Shown here one piece after another: positions 6,706 through 15,471 of a stretch of 64,000 nt of DNA. This DNA comes from Chungangia koreensis (GTDB lineage Bacteria > Bacillota > Bacilli > Bacillales_A > Planococcaceae). The position numbers and the translations under genes were made by a program. The first letter of the stretch is position 1; each line of letters starts with the position of its first letter. The stretch is taken from assembly GCF_042651785.1 (NCBI RefSeq), contig NZ_JBHSEC010000019.1, forward strand, positions 496,001-560,000. The letters are read 5' to 3'. The notes beneath the pieces were generated by a model. It was not told where the DNA came from. It did not search any database and saw only the letters and a program-made list of their open reading frames with translations.

Positions 6706-7662
6706 ATGACTGAAGAAAAAGCTACGGAACTGCATGTGCAAAACCCGAATGAAGCAGTAATGCTATTGGGCATATCCGACAGCAATATGAAGCTCATTGA
6801 AGAGAGCTTAAAGGTTCAAATCATTACTCGAGGAGAAACTGTCCGCATCATTGGAGATGATGAAGGCAAAGAGAAAGCGCTTCTTTTAGTGGATCAGCTC
6901 TTAAGAGTTATCCGTAAAGGGATCAATATTAATCAGCGAGATGTTACTGCTGCTCTTGAAATGAGTAAAAGCGGAACAATTGAGTACTTTGCCGAACTAT
7001 ATGATGAAGAGATTGCCAGGAATACGAAAGGCAAAGCCATCCGGGCGAAAACGATCGGTCAGCGTGAATATATTCATGCGATCCGTAGGAAAGATTTAGT
7101 TTTCTGTATCGGTCCTGCTGGAACGGGAAAGACGTACCTCGCTGTTGTCATGGCTACACAAGCTTTGAAAAATGGACACGTAAAAAGAATTATCTTAACT
7201 CGTCCTGCAGTCGAGGCTGGAGAAAGTCTCGGATTCCTTCCGGGTGATTTGAAGGAGAAGGTGGACCCATATTTAAGACCACTTTACGATGCCTTACACG
7301 ACGTACTGGGGACAGAACAGACGGAGAAACTGATTGAACGGGGAGTTATCGAGGTTGCTCCACTGGCTTATATGAGGGGCCGAACACTTGACGATGCATT
7401 CGTCATCTTGGACGAAGCCCAAAATACAACAAAAGCTCAGATGAAAATGTTCCTTACTCGTCTTGGCTTTGGCTCGAAGATGGTAATCACAGGGGATAAG
7501 ACTCAAATCGATTTACCTAAGGGAGTGGAGTCCGGTCTCATCGAAGCTGAGAAAATTTTGACGAATGTTGGAGGCATCCATGTTCAACATCTGGAACAAG
7601 GGGATGTTGTTCGACATCCATTAGTTGCAAAAATCATCAAAGCATACGAAGAGCTTCCTTAA
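6706..7662 (+). CDS. phoH: PhoH family ATPase
   Basis: The 318-residue protein has an N-terminal KH-like part (about residues 15-75). A P-loop ATPase domain follows with Walker A GPAGTGKT (136-143) and Walker B VILDEAQN (about 233-240). PhoH-like proteins are cytoplasmic ATPases linked to RNA metabolism, often next to ybeY as here. The ATG directly abuts the yqfD stop, with CAAGGAGAAG as ribosome site, so the two are probably cotranscribed. A terminator follows. Confidence 0.95.
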   Translation: MTEEKATELHVQNPNEAVMLLGISDSNMKLIEESLKVQIITRGETVRIIGDDEGKEKALLLVDQLLRVIRKGININQRDVTAALEMSKSGTIEYFAELYDEEIARNTKGKAIRAKTIGQREYIHAIRRKDLVFCIGPAGTGKTYLAVVMATQALKNGHVKRIILTRPAVEAGESLGFLPGDLKEKVDPYLRPLYDALHDVLGTEQTEKLIERGVIEVAPLAYMRGRTLDDAFVILDEAQNTTKAQMKMFLTRLGFGSKMVITGDKTQIDLPKGVESGLIEAEKILTNVGGIHVQHLEQGDVVRHPLVAKIIKAYEELP

Positions 7663-7682
7663 AGAAAACAGTCAGTTTGGAG

Positions 7683-7719
7683 ACAGCAGTCAGCAAGAGA
7701 CTGCTGTTTTTTCTCTTTT
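7683..7719 (+). terminator. Terminator after phoH
   Basis: ACAGCAGTC pairs with GACTGCTGT around a 7-base loop, followed by a run of T. Confidence 0.85.
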
Positions 7720-7788
7720 TTTCCAATGAAACAATGAAAATCTTAGCGAGAATTGCTATGATGATAGTAGGAGAAATGAGGTGGAAAC

Positions 7789-9927
7789 GTGCAACGATTT
7801 GTGAAAAAGATGCAGCAATATGTTAGTTTTACGACCTTCTTAATACTCTTTGTAGGATTAACGGCAGTTCTTTCTTTTGTGCTGATCCTAAGTGATGTCA
7901 AAGGCGAGTCTTATGATATTCGTGAGTTCACTTTGTCGCCGGATACGATTCGTTCTAACAAAACGGTCGAGGATCCGGTCAAGACAGAGGAGGAACGGAC
8001 GCGGGTTGCCTCTGAAGTACAGCCGGTTTATCAATTCACAGAAGAAATAGGCTCTAACCGTGCTGCAATCGTTTCCTCCATATTTGACTACGTATTAGAC
8101 GTAAAGGCGAATTCCGTGATACAAAATACTCAGGAAGACGGTATACCAGCAGAAACTGTAAAACCGATGAGTGCCATGGTGGATGATCTCCGATCTAAAC
8201 TTTCACCGATAGAAAAATCGGAAACGGCTTTTCGACTTAGTGATGAACAATTGAGGGTTTTGTTAGGACAGAATTCAGAAACGTTACGTGAAGTGCGGGA
8301 TATCCTAACGAATACTACAAAAACAGTCATGAAGGACCCCATAAGGAACGATGATTTAATTCGAGCTAAAAACGAATTGGAACGGATCTTGCGTGAAGAT
8401 CAGCGAATTCCAACTTCTTTGATGCAAGTAGCAGTTACGATAGGCAGATTCAGTATTGTTGAAAACGAAATATTGAATGAAGAGATCACAGAAGCGCGCG
8501 TAAAAGATGCAATGGCAGATGTTGAACCTACGAAAATCCTTCAAGGGCAGGTAATCGTGAGGGAAGGACAAGTGGTTGACCGGGAGGTATATCGCCAACT
8601 TGAACTTACGGGCATGCTGACAAGCCAAACGACTTATAAACCAATTGTCGGATTAGCCTTTTACATCATATTAATGATGTTCTTGGTGTTTACCCATTTC
8701 TATTCCTGGAAAGCGACGGCCGAGAGGAAAGGGAAGATCTTACTCGTTTTTCTAATTATTTTCCTTTTAAATGTTGTCGTCATGAAGCTTATTGGATTGG
8801 TGGAAAAGGATTATGACGTGATGGTTGCGTTTCTTTTCCCAACAGCATTGTCAGCGATGTTGACAAGAGCTCTCTCGAATGAAAAATTGGCTTTTTTGAT
8901 GTGCATCTTAACAGCAGGTACTTCCGGTCTTGTGTTACGGGATGGATATACGACCATTTTACAAATGGAAATTTCTCTCTACGTATTGTTCAGTGGAATT
9001 GTCGCTGTTTATATGATGTCCACATCACACAAGCGTTCCGTCCTCTTACAGACAAGCATGTTGGTTGCGCTAACCAATTTGATTTTCTTAGCCTTTTATT
9101 TATTGATGACTCAATCTTCATATAGTTGGCAAGAGCTGACTTTCTATGGAATAGCAGCGGTTGTGTCAGGTCTATTATCGGGTGCTCTTGCAATTGGACT
9201 GTTGCCGTTTTTTGAAACGGTTTTCAATATCCTTTCAGATATGAAGCTCATAGAGTTGTCGAACCCCAACCATCCATTATTGAAAAAGATTCTGACAGAA
9301 ACACCTGGAACGTACCACCATAGTGTCATGGTCGCTAATTTAGCTGACAGTGCCTGTGAAGCAATCGGGGCTAACGGACTTCTGGCGAGGGTAGGCTCAT
9401 ATTATCATGATATTGGAAAAACAAAACGTCCATCTTTTTTCATTGAAAATCAGATGAACGGAAAAAATCCGCATGATACAATTCCTCCGGAGACGAGCAG
9501 CGATATTATTATTGCACATACTACTGAAGGGGCAAAAATGCTCTCAAAACATAAAATGCCACAGGAGATTATCGATATTGCACGTCAACATCATGGAACG
9601 AGTTTACTTCAATATTTCTATGTGAAGGCTAAAGAACAGAATGACGAAGTGGCAGAGACAGATTATCGATACCCGGGTCCGAAACCACAAACAAAAGAAG
9701 CAGCCGTCATAAGTGTGGCGGATTCTGTGGAAGCCGCGGTCCGTTCGATGAAAGAGCCATCTGCCGAAAAAATACGTCAAGTCGTAAACAATATTATCAA
9801 AGGCAAATTGAATGATGGACAGTTTAATGAGTGTGACCTCTCCATGAAAGAACTGAAAAAAGTGGAGTCGGTGATATGTGAAACGATGAACGGTATTTAT
9901 CATTCCCGTATTGAATATCCGAAATAA
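7789..9927 (+). CDS. pgpH: 7TM-HD cyclic-di-AMP phosphodiesterase PgpH
   Basis: The 712-residue protein has an N-terminal helix and extracellular 7TMR-HD domain (to about residue 280). Seven membrane helices follow (about 285-490), then a cytoplasmic HD domain. Metal-ligand motifs seen are HHSVMVANLAD, YYHDIGK and ARQHHGT. Family knowledge: PgpH hydrolyses c-di-AMP to pApA, controlling potassium and osmotic balance. The start is GTG at 7789 behind GAGGTGG. The length and the position between phoH and ybeY match yqfF of B. subtilis. Confidence 0.95.
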   Translation: MQRFVKKMQQYVSFTTFLILFVGLTAVLSFVLILSDVKGESYDIREFTLSPDTIRSNKTVEDPVKTEEERTRVASEVQPVYQFTEEIGSNRAAIVSSIFDYVLDVKANSVIQNTQEDGIPAETVKPMSAMVDDLRSKLSPIEKSETAFRLSDEQLRVLLGQNSETLREVRDILTNTTKTVMKDPIRNDDLIRAKNELERILREDQRIPTSLMQVAVTIGRFSIVENEILNEEITEARVKDAMADVEPTKILQGQVIVREGQVVDREVYRQLELTGMLTSQTTYKPIVGLAFYIILMMFLVFTHFYSWKATAERKGKILLVFLIIFLLNVVVMKLIGLVEKDYDVMVAFLFPTALSAMLTRALSNEKLAFLMCILTAGTSGLVLRDGYTTILQMEISLYVLFSGIVAVYMMSTSHKRSVLLQTSMLVALTNLIFLAFYLLMTQSSYSWQELTFYGIAAVVSGLLSGALAIGLLPFFETVFNILSDMKLIELSNPNHPLLKKILTETPGTYHHSVMVANLADSACEAIGANGLLARVGSYYHDIGKTKRPSFFIENQMNGKNPHDTIPPETSSDIIIAHTTEGAKMLSKHKMPQEIIDIARQHHGTSLLQYFYVKAKEQNDEVAETDYRYPGPKPQTKEAAVISVADSVEAAVRSMKEPSAEKIRQVVNNIIKGKLNDGQFNECDLSMKELKKVESVICETMNGIYHSRIEYPK

Positions 9928-9945
9928 GAGAGGGTGGAGACTTTC

Positions 9946-10428
9946 TTGGAACTAATGATGGACGTTAATGACCAAACCGGATCTATCGGTGAGGAAACAG
10001 TTGAATTTATTGAAAAACTTTTAAAACATGCTGCAGAAAAGGAAGGCATTACAAAGGACACAGAAATCTCTTTGACATTCGTGACGAATGAAGAAATTAA
10101 GGAAATTAACCGAGAGTACCGTGGGAAAGATTCTCCGACTGATGTCATTTCATTCGCTATGGAGGAGCAGGGCGAAGGTGAAATCGAAATAATCGGAGAA
10201 GAAAGTATGCCTACAGTATTAGGTGACATCATCATTTCGATCGAGCGTGCAAAGGAACAGGCTGAAGAGTATGGACATAGTTATAAACGTGAACTTGGCT
10301 TTTTGACAGTCCACGGCTTCCTGCATTTACTCGGTTACGATCATATGAACGAAGAGGATGAGAAAGAGATGTTCGGTAGACAAGACGAAATCCTACATTC
10401 GTTCGGTTTACGGCGAGAAGATGTTTAA
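9946..10428 (+). CDS. ybeY: Endoribonuclease YbeY (16S rRNA maturation)
   Basis: The protein is 160 residues from TTG 9946. The metal-binding motif HGFLHLLGYDH is present near the C-terminus. YbeY helps process the 16S rRNA 3' end and contributes to ribosome quality control. A GTG at 9934 is in frame but lies inside the ribosome site GAGAGGGTGG. TTG 9946 sits eight bases after it and gives an N-terminus (MELMMDVNDQ) and length like known YbeY proteins. The 3' end overlaps dgkA by eight bases. Confidence 0.92.
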   Translation: MELMMDVNDQTGSIGEETVEFIEKLLKHAAEKEGITKDTEISLTFVTNEEIKEINREYRGKDSPTDVISFAMEEQGEGEIEIIGEESMPTVLGDIIISIERAKEQAEEYGHSYKRELGFLTVHGFLHLLGYDHMNEEDEKEMFGRQDEILHSFGLRREDV

Positions 10429-10777
10429 TCTACGAAAGTTGCTCCTCTCCTTTAAATTTGCGTTTGAAGGGATAGTCCATTCCATTAAGACTGAGCAGAA
10501 TATCCGGTTCCATCTGTTAGCAACGATGGTTGTGATGATAGCCGGTCTATTGACCGGACTGGATAAAGGGGAATGGATTATCATCTTCATTCTGATTGGC
10601 GGTATGCTCTCACTTGAGTTGATAAACACTGCCATTGAACGTGTGGTTGACTTGGTTTCCCCTGGATGGCAGCCATTGGCTAAGCAGGCAAAAGACGCTG
10701 CAGCAGGCGCCGTTCTTGTATTTGCAACAATAAGTGCTATAATCGGAATACTCATCTTTTTGCCAAAATGGTTTTAA
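10421..10777 (+). CDS. dgkA: Undecaprenol/diacylglycerol kinase
   Basis: The 118-residue membrane protein has three helices. The family signature LELINTAIERVVD holds catalytic Glu and metal-binding residues. In Gram-positive bacteria DgkA phosphorylates undecaprenol, recycling the lipid carrier for cell-wall synthesis. The ATG at 10421 overlaps the end of ybeY. Its ribosome site (GCGAGAAG) is weak, so coupling to ybeY translation is likely. Upstream in-frame starts would add residues unlike the family. Confidence 0.93.
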   Translation: MFNLRKLLLSFKFAFEGIVHSIKTEQNIRFHLLATMVVMIAGLLTGLDKGEWIIIFILIGGMLSLELINTAIERVVDLVSPGWQPLAKQAKDAAAGAVLVFATISAIIGILIFLPKWF

Positions 10778-10833
10778 AGATCTGGATAAAAGATTAAGAG
10801 GGAGCCGTTTGCTCTATGAGGGAGTTTGGACTA

Positions 10834-11247
10834 ATGGAAACGAAAAATTTAATTGAACAATCGAAAAAAGCGAGAGAAAAGGCTTATGTACCGTACTCCA
10901 AGTTTCAAGTCGGTGCAGCTTTATTGACAGAAGACGGCCAAGTGTTTCATGGCTGTAATATCGAAAACGCAGGATACTCAATGACCAACTGTGCAGAACG
11001 TACAGCAATGTTTAAGGCAGTTTCAGAAGGGCACCGCAAGTTTGCTGCGATCGCAGTCACAGCAGACACTGAAGGCCCAGTTTCTCCGTGTGGCGCATGT
11101 CGACAAGTGCTTGCCGAATTTTGCAGTCAGGACATGCCTGTATACTTGACTAATTTGAAAGGCGATATTTTGGAAACAACTGTGGGAGAACTTCTTCCCG
11201 GGTCATTTTCAGCGGAGGATATGGAATATGCAGAACGGGGAGAATAA
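10834..11247 (+). CDS. cdd: Cytidine deaminase
   Basis: The 137-residue enzyme deaminates cytidine and deoxycytidine. The zinc and catalytic motifs CNIENAGYSMTNCAERTA (HAE replaced by CAE, as in tetrameric Gram-positive enzymes) and PCGACRQV are present. ATG 10834 is chosen over ATG 10816: GAGGGAG lies nine bases upstream and the length matches the B. subtilis enzyme. The end overlaps era by 20 bases. Confidence 0.95.
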   Translation: METKNLIEQSKKAREKAYVPYSKFQVGAALLTEDGQVFHGCNIENAGYSMTNCAERTAMFKAVSEGHRKFAAIAVTADTEGPVSPCGACRQVLAEFCSQDMPVYLTNLKGDILETTVGELLPGSFSAEDMEYAERGE

Positions 11248-12148
11248 AGGCTTCAAATCAGGGTTTATTTCAATTATCGGACGTCCAAACGTCGGGAAAT
11301 CCACATTTCTCAATCGGGTAATCGGACAAAAGATTGCCATTATGAGCGATAAACCACAAACTACCCGAAACAAAGTTCAGGGCGTGTTGACCACTGATCA
11401 GAGCCAAATGGTTTTCATTGATACGCCAGGGATCCATAAACCGAAGCATAAGCTTGGTGACTTCATGATGAAGGTTGCACAAAATACGTTGCGTGAAGTG
11501 GATGTCATCTTATTCATGGTGAATGCTTCTGAACCGATTGGTAAAGGTGACCGTTTTATATTGGAAATGCTGGAAGGGAATAAGACTCCAGTATTTTTAG
11601 TGATCAATAAGATTGACCTCGTCCATCCTGATGAGTTGTTAAATATTATTGATTCCTATCAATCAGAGTTCAGTTTTGCTGAAATTCTTCCGATTTCAGC
11701 TATACAAGGTAATAACGTTGATCGATTATTGGAAACGATCGGCAAGTATTTGCCAGAAGGACCACAATATTATCCCGCTGACCAGGTGACAGATCATCCT
11801 GAACGGTTCATCATCTCTGAACTCATCCGCGAAAAAGTGCTTCACCTGACAAGAGAAGAGATCCCCCATTCTGTGGCGGTAGTAATTGAAAAAATTGCTC
11901 GTGACGAAGAGAAGGATAATATGATCCGGGTGATGGCGACAATAGTTGTGGAACGGGATTCACAAAAAGGGATCGTGATCGGTAAAAGAGGGGCTCTTTT
12001 AAAGGAAGTTGGAACGTTGGCAAGGCATGATATCGAAATGCTTTTAGGCAGTAAAGTGTTCCTTGAACTATGGGTGAAAGTACAGAAGGATTGGCGCAAT
12101 AAATCCCTGCACTTACGGGATTTTGGATTCAGGGAAGACGAATATTAA
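11228..12148 (+). CDS. era: GTPase Era
   Basis: The 306-residue protein has a GTPase domain with G1 GRPNVGKS (residues 18-25), G3 DTPG and G4 NKID. A C-terminal KH RNA-binding domain follows, with GKRGALLKEVG. Era binds the 3' end of 16S rRNA and couples small-subunit assembly to growth. It starts inside the end of cdd, with GCGGAGG as ribosome site. Its neighbours ybeY and dgkA form a conserved ribosome/envelope cluster in Firmicutes. Confidence 0.97.
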   Translation: MQNGENKGFKSGFISIIGRPNVGKSTFLNRVIGQKIAIMSDKPQTTRNKVQGVLTTDQSQMVFIDTPGIHKPKHKLGDFMMKVAQNTLREVDVILFMVNASEPIGKGDRFILEMLEGNKTPVFLVINKIDLVHPDELLNIIDSYQSEFSFAEILPISAIQGNNVDRLLETIGKYLPEGPQYYPADQVTDHPERFIISELIREKVLHLTREEIPHSVAVVIEKIARDEEKDNMIRVMATIVVERDSQKGIVIGKRGALLKEVGTLARHDIEMLLGSKVFLELWVKVQKDWRNKSLHLRDFGFREDEY

Positions 12149-12163
12149 AGGAGTTGAAGACAA

Positions 12164-12952
12164 TTGCTCAATAGATGGGAAGGGATTGTCTTAAAAACTC
12201 GCCCTTATGGTGAATCCAATAAGATTGTTACCATTATGACCAGGGAAGCAGGAAAGGTCACGGGTATGGCAAGGGGAGCTAAAAAACCGGCTAGCCGTCT
12301 GGCTGCTGTGACCCAGCCATTTACCCATGGCTCCTTTCTCATACAGAAAGGCCGTGGAATGGGCACGATTCAACAAGGGGAACCGATGGAGTCCATGCGA
12401 CATATTGCACAGGACATAGAGGCGACAGCATACGTCAGTTATATCATCGAACTGATTGATAAACTGGTAGAAGAGGACCACTCCATGCCCCAAGTTTTTG
12501 AGTTGCTCCTGCAAGCACTCCATGCGATTTCGGAGGAGTATGATCCGGAGGCAATTGCGCTGTTTGTGGAGTGGAAGATGCTTCCTATTGCTGGAGTGCA
12601 TCCAATTCTTCATCAGTGCTCAAATTGTGGAGCGACTGAAGGGGAGTTCGCCTTTTCGTTCAAATTTAACGGTTTCCTTTGTCACCGTTGTTTTGAAATG
12701 GATCCATATTTAATTCGCTTGAATCCCCAACTTGTTCGATTAATCCGGATGATGTACACAGTACCGATAGAACGAGTAGGGAACATCAGCTTAAAAAGGG
12801 AGACGAAAAATTTCCTGAAGAAGATCGTTCGTACGATCTACGAGGAACAAACGGGCATCCGTTTGAAGTCCAGGTCATTCCTGGACCAACTCGAACGCAC
12901 CCCTGAGCTAAGAACCAACAGGGAAGAGCATAAAACAGATTCTGTCGAATAA
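12164..12952 (+). CDS. recO: DNA repair protein RecO
   Basis: The 262-residue protein has an N-terminal OB fold (WEGIVLKTRPYGESNKIVT) and a helical domain with a four-cysteine zinc site, CSNCGA then CHRC. RecO works with RecF and RecR to load RecA at gaps. The start is TTG 12164 with AAAGGAG ten bases upstream. It is the last gene of the pgpH-to-recO run and is followed by a terminator. Confidence 0.95.
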   Translation: MLNRWEGIVLKTRPYGESNKIVTIMTREAGKVTGMARGAKKPASRLAAVTQPFTHGSFLIQKGRGMGTIQQGEPMESMRHIAQDIEATAYVSYIIELIDKLVEEDHSMPQVFELLLQALHAISEEYDPEAIALFVEWKMLPIAGVHPILHQCSNCGATEGEFAFSFKFNGFLCHRCFEMDPYLIRLNPQLVRLIRMMYTVPIERVGNISLKRETKNFLKKIVRTIYEEQTGIRLKSRSFLDQLERTPELRTNREEHKTDSVE

Positions 12953-12956
12953 AAAT

Positions 12957-12997
12957 AAAAACTGTTTGGTCCAGTAAAGGATCAAACAGTTTTTTTA
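12957..12997 (+). terminator. Terminator after recO
   Basis: AAAACTGTTTG pairs with CAAACAGTTTT, followed by seven T. The stem has a small internal bulge. Confidence 0.85.
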
Positions 12998-13038
12998 GTT
13001 TTTGAAAAAAGTTCCTGGATTAATAGCTACAGGAGGAC

Positions 13039-13094
13039 GGTCCGAGGCTTGGCGCGAGCCCGCGGAAAGCGACCGCCTGGAGCGATTGCTCCAG
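13039..13094. repeat. Truncated copy of GC-rich repeat C
   Basis: This 56-base segment equals 1302-1357 except for one base (A for T within AAAGCGACCGCC). It starts at the point where, in the first copy, the last hairpin arm of doublet unit 3 ends. It therefore looks like the right end of the element without doublets. It lies between the recO terminator and the end of glyS. Confidence 0.85.
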
Positions 13095-13111
13095 CAATTA
13101 TTAAACTGTTA

Positions 13112-14488
13112 TTAGAACTCTAAGTGTTTCTCAATATATGCTTTTACATCTGCAATTGGCATACGAACTTGCTCCATTGAGTCACGGTGACGAACTGTCA
13201 CTTGTTTATCTTCAACTGAATCGAAATCATATGTGATGCAGAATGGCGTTCCGATTTCATCTTGACGGCGGTAACGTTTACCGATTGACTGAGACTCATC
13301 ATAATCCACCATGAAATGCTTTTGAAGTTCTGAGTAAACTTCGGTTGCCCCTTCGTTAAGCTTCTTCGACAACGGAAGAATTGCTGCTTTGTATGGTGCA
13401 ATCGCAGGGTGGAAACGAAGAACAGTACGAGAATCATCGTTGTCCAAAGCTTCTTCTTCGTAAGCGTTGCACAGGAACGCAAGTGTTACACGATCTGCTC
13501 CTAATGATGGCTCGATGCAATAAGGGACATATCGTTCGTTTGTGACCGGATCAATATAATTGAAGTCTTCTCCGGAATGCTCCATATGACGCTTTAAGTC
13601 AAAGTCCGTACGATCAGCAATACCCCATAATTCGCCCCAACCGAATGGGAATTTGTATTCAATATCTGTCGTAGCATTGGAGTAGTGGGAAAGCTCATCT
13701 TCATCATGGTCGCGGAGACGCATATTGTCTTCTTTGATCCCTAAATTGAGCAACCAGTTTTTGCAATACTCACGCCAGAAAGAGAACCATTCCATGTCTT
13801 CCCCTGGTTTGCAGAAGAATTCAAGTTCCATTTGTTCAAATTCTCGTGTACGGAATGTAAAGTTACCTGGTGTGATTTCATTCCGGAAGCTTTTACCTAC
13901 CTGAGCGATACCGAATGGCATTTTCTTTCGCATGGAACGCTGAACATTTTTAAAGTTAACGAAAATCCCTTGAGCCGTTTCTGGACGCAGGAAGATTTCG
14001 TTCGTGGAAGATTCAGTGACGCCTTGGTGAGTTTTGAACATTAAATTGAACTGACGGATTTCAGTGAAATCCTGTGCACCGCAATCTGGGCATTTAATTT
14101 CATGTTCATCCATAATGTCCTTCATCTTATCAAACGGCATTCCATCAACAAACATTTCGATTCCTTTAGCTTCAAGCGCATTTTCGATGAGCTTGTCGGC
14201 ACGGTGACGGGCTTTACATTGCTTACAGTCAACCATCGGATCGTTAAAGTTACCGACGTGTCCTGATGCAACCCAAACTTGAGGGTTCATAAGAATGGCA
14301 GCGTCCAACCCTACGTTGTAAGGGGACTCTTGAACAAATTTCTTCCACCAAGCCTTCTTAATATTATTTTTCAGTTCTACACCTAGTGGACCGTAATCCC
14401 AAGTGTTTGCTAATCCTCCATAAATGTCGGATCCCGGAAAAACAAATCCCCGATGTTTTGCTAATGCTACTACTGCTTCCATTGTCAT
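13112..14488 (-). CDS. glyS: Glycyl-tRNA synthetase, single-chain (alpha2) type
   Basis: The 458-residue class II synthetase charges tRNA-Gly. Visible features are the N-terminal KHRGFVFPGSDIYGG, the cysteines CKQCKARH and CPDCGAQ, motif 2 FRNEITPGNFTFRTREFEQMELEFF, and a C-terminal anticodon-binding domain. ATG 14488 (MTMEAVVALAKHRG) follows GGAGGG by seven bases. The longer frame would run back into the T-box terminator. B. subtilis has the two-subunit glyQ-glyS at this place; here the one-chain enzyme, as in staphylococci, occupies the slot. Confidence 0.96.
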   Translation of the reverse strand: MTMEAVVALAKHRGFVFPGSDIYGGLANTWDYGPLGVELKNNIKKAWWKKFVQESPYNVGLDAAILMNPQVWVASGHVGNFNDPMVDCKQCKARHRADKLIENALEAKGIEMFVDGMPFDKMKDIMDEHEIKCPDCGAQDFTEIRQFNLMFKTHQGVTESSTNEIFLRPETAQGIFVNFKNVQRSMRKKMPFGIAQVGKSFRNEITPGNFTFRTREFEQMELEFFCKPGEDMEWFSFWREYCKNWLLNLGIKEDNMRLRDHDEDELSHYSNATTDIEYKFPFGWGELWGIADRTDFDLKRHMEHSGEDFNYIDPVTNERYVPYCIEPSLGADRVTLAFLCNAYEEEALDNDDSRTVLRFHPAIAPYKAAILPLSKKLNEGATEVYSELQKHFMVDYDESQSIGKRYRRQDEIGTPFCITYDFDSVEDKQVTVRHRDSMEQVRMPIADVKAYIEKHLEF

Positions 14489-14499
14489 ATCTTTTCCCT

Positions 14500-14714
14500 C
14501 CATAACATAAAATAGCACCCGTCCCCGGACGTTTCCGTCCGGGGACGGGTGCGTAATGACCCGCGGTTCCACCCCGATTGATTGTCAAAAGACAATCCAC
14601 TTTGAGATAAAATGGCTCCAGGCTGCCTTTTCCCAGCGTTACAGGCTTTCACTATCCCTGCTCGCTTCGTACTGGTACTTATAATCCCTTCAGCGCCTAT
14701 TCAACTATGGCTAT
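14500..14714 (-). promoter_or_regulatory. T-box leader of glyS
   Basis: Reading the minus strand, the leader contains the T-box core GGGTGGAACCGCGGG (near 14573-14559). Alternating with it is a 17-bp terminator stem, GCACCCGTCCCCGGACG with its complement (14515-14552), followed by TATTTTA. Uncharged tRNA-Gly would favour the antiterminator and expression. Glycine specificity is inferred from the gene; I did not identify the specifier codon with confidence. Confidence 0.9.
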
Positions 14715-14743
14715 ATTGTAGCATGGTCCGAATTTCTTAGCAA
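14715..14743 (-). promoter_or_regulatory. Promoter of the glyS leader
   Basis: On the minus strand TTGCTA (14743-14738) and TACAAT (14720-14715) are 17 bases apart. The -35 hexamer overlaps the -35 of the divergent ccpN promoter. Confidence 0.75.
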
Positions 14744-14766
14744 TAAACACGCAGATAAGATATAAT
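14737..14766 (+). promoter_or_regulatory. Promoter of ccpN-ppsR
   Basis: TTAGCA (14737-14742) and TATAAT (14761-14766) are 18 bases apart. Five of the six -35 bases are shared with the opposing glyS promoter. Confidence 0.6.
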
Positions 14767-14821
14767 GACTAATAGTAATAATTAACTTAAATTATGCTAC
14801 TTTATTTATTGCACTGAGGCG

Positions 14822-15460
14822 GTGGGTCCCATAGAACTCAATAAACGTCAAGAAGAAATATTAGAAATCGTAAAAGGGAATGGACCTATAACAGGTGAAC
14901 ATATAGCAGAACGTCTAAATTTGACAAGGGCTACCTTACGGCCAGACCTTGCCATCCTGACGATGGCAGGCTTCTTGGATGCACGGCCCCGGGTAGGCTA
15001 TTTTTATTCCGGAAAAAAGGCAGGGCAGGACCTTTCAGAAAGTGTAATGAACATGAAGGTAAAGGATTTCCAATCTATCCCTGTAGTTGTTTCAGAGAAG
15101 GTTTCTGTTTACGATGCAATCGCCCAAATGTTCCTCGAAGACGTCGGGACTTTGTTTGTAGTCAATGAACAATCATTATTGACCGGTGTATTATCGAGAA
15201 AAGATTTACTACGATCAAGTATAGGAAATAAGGAAATCAGCAAAATTCCTGTCCATATCATCATGACCAGAATGCCGAACATCACTTACTGTTTTAAGCA
15301 TGATCCTTTATTGCATGTGGCAAAGAAATTAATCGAGAAACAAATTGATGCATTGCCTGTTGTGGCAGAGCACGAAAACGGTCTTGAAGTCATTGGCAGG
15401 ATTACGAAAACAAATATAACGGCAGCGTTCTTATCGCTTGCTGAAAACCATGACTTGTAA
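14822..15460 (+). CDS. ccpN: Transcriptional repressor CcpN (HTH plus CBS pair)
   Basis: The 212-residue protein has an N-terminal winged helix (IELNKRQEEILEIV, LTRATLRPDLAILTM) and two CBS domains (about residues 75-205). In B. subtilis CcpN represses gluconeogenic genes gapB and pckA under glycolytic conditions, with CBS domains sensing nucleotides. GTG 14822 gives an N-terminus aligned with known CcpN; the ribosome site (GAGG) is very close and weak. It is followed by ppsR with no gap, as in B. subtilis. Confidence 0.93.
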   Translation: MGPIELNKRQEEILEIVKGNGPITGEHIAERLNLTRATLRPDLAILTMAGFLDARPRVGYFYSGKKAGQDLSESVMNMKVKDFQSIPVVVSEKVSVYDAIAQMFLEDVGTLFVVNEQSLLTGVLSRKDLLRSSIGNKEISKIPVHIIMTRMPNITYCFKHDPLLHVAKKLIEKQIDALPVVAEHENGLEVIGRITKTNITAAFLSLAENHDL

Positions 15461-15471
15461 GGAGGACCGTG

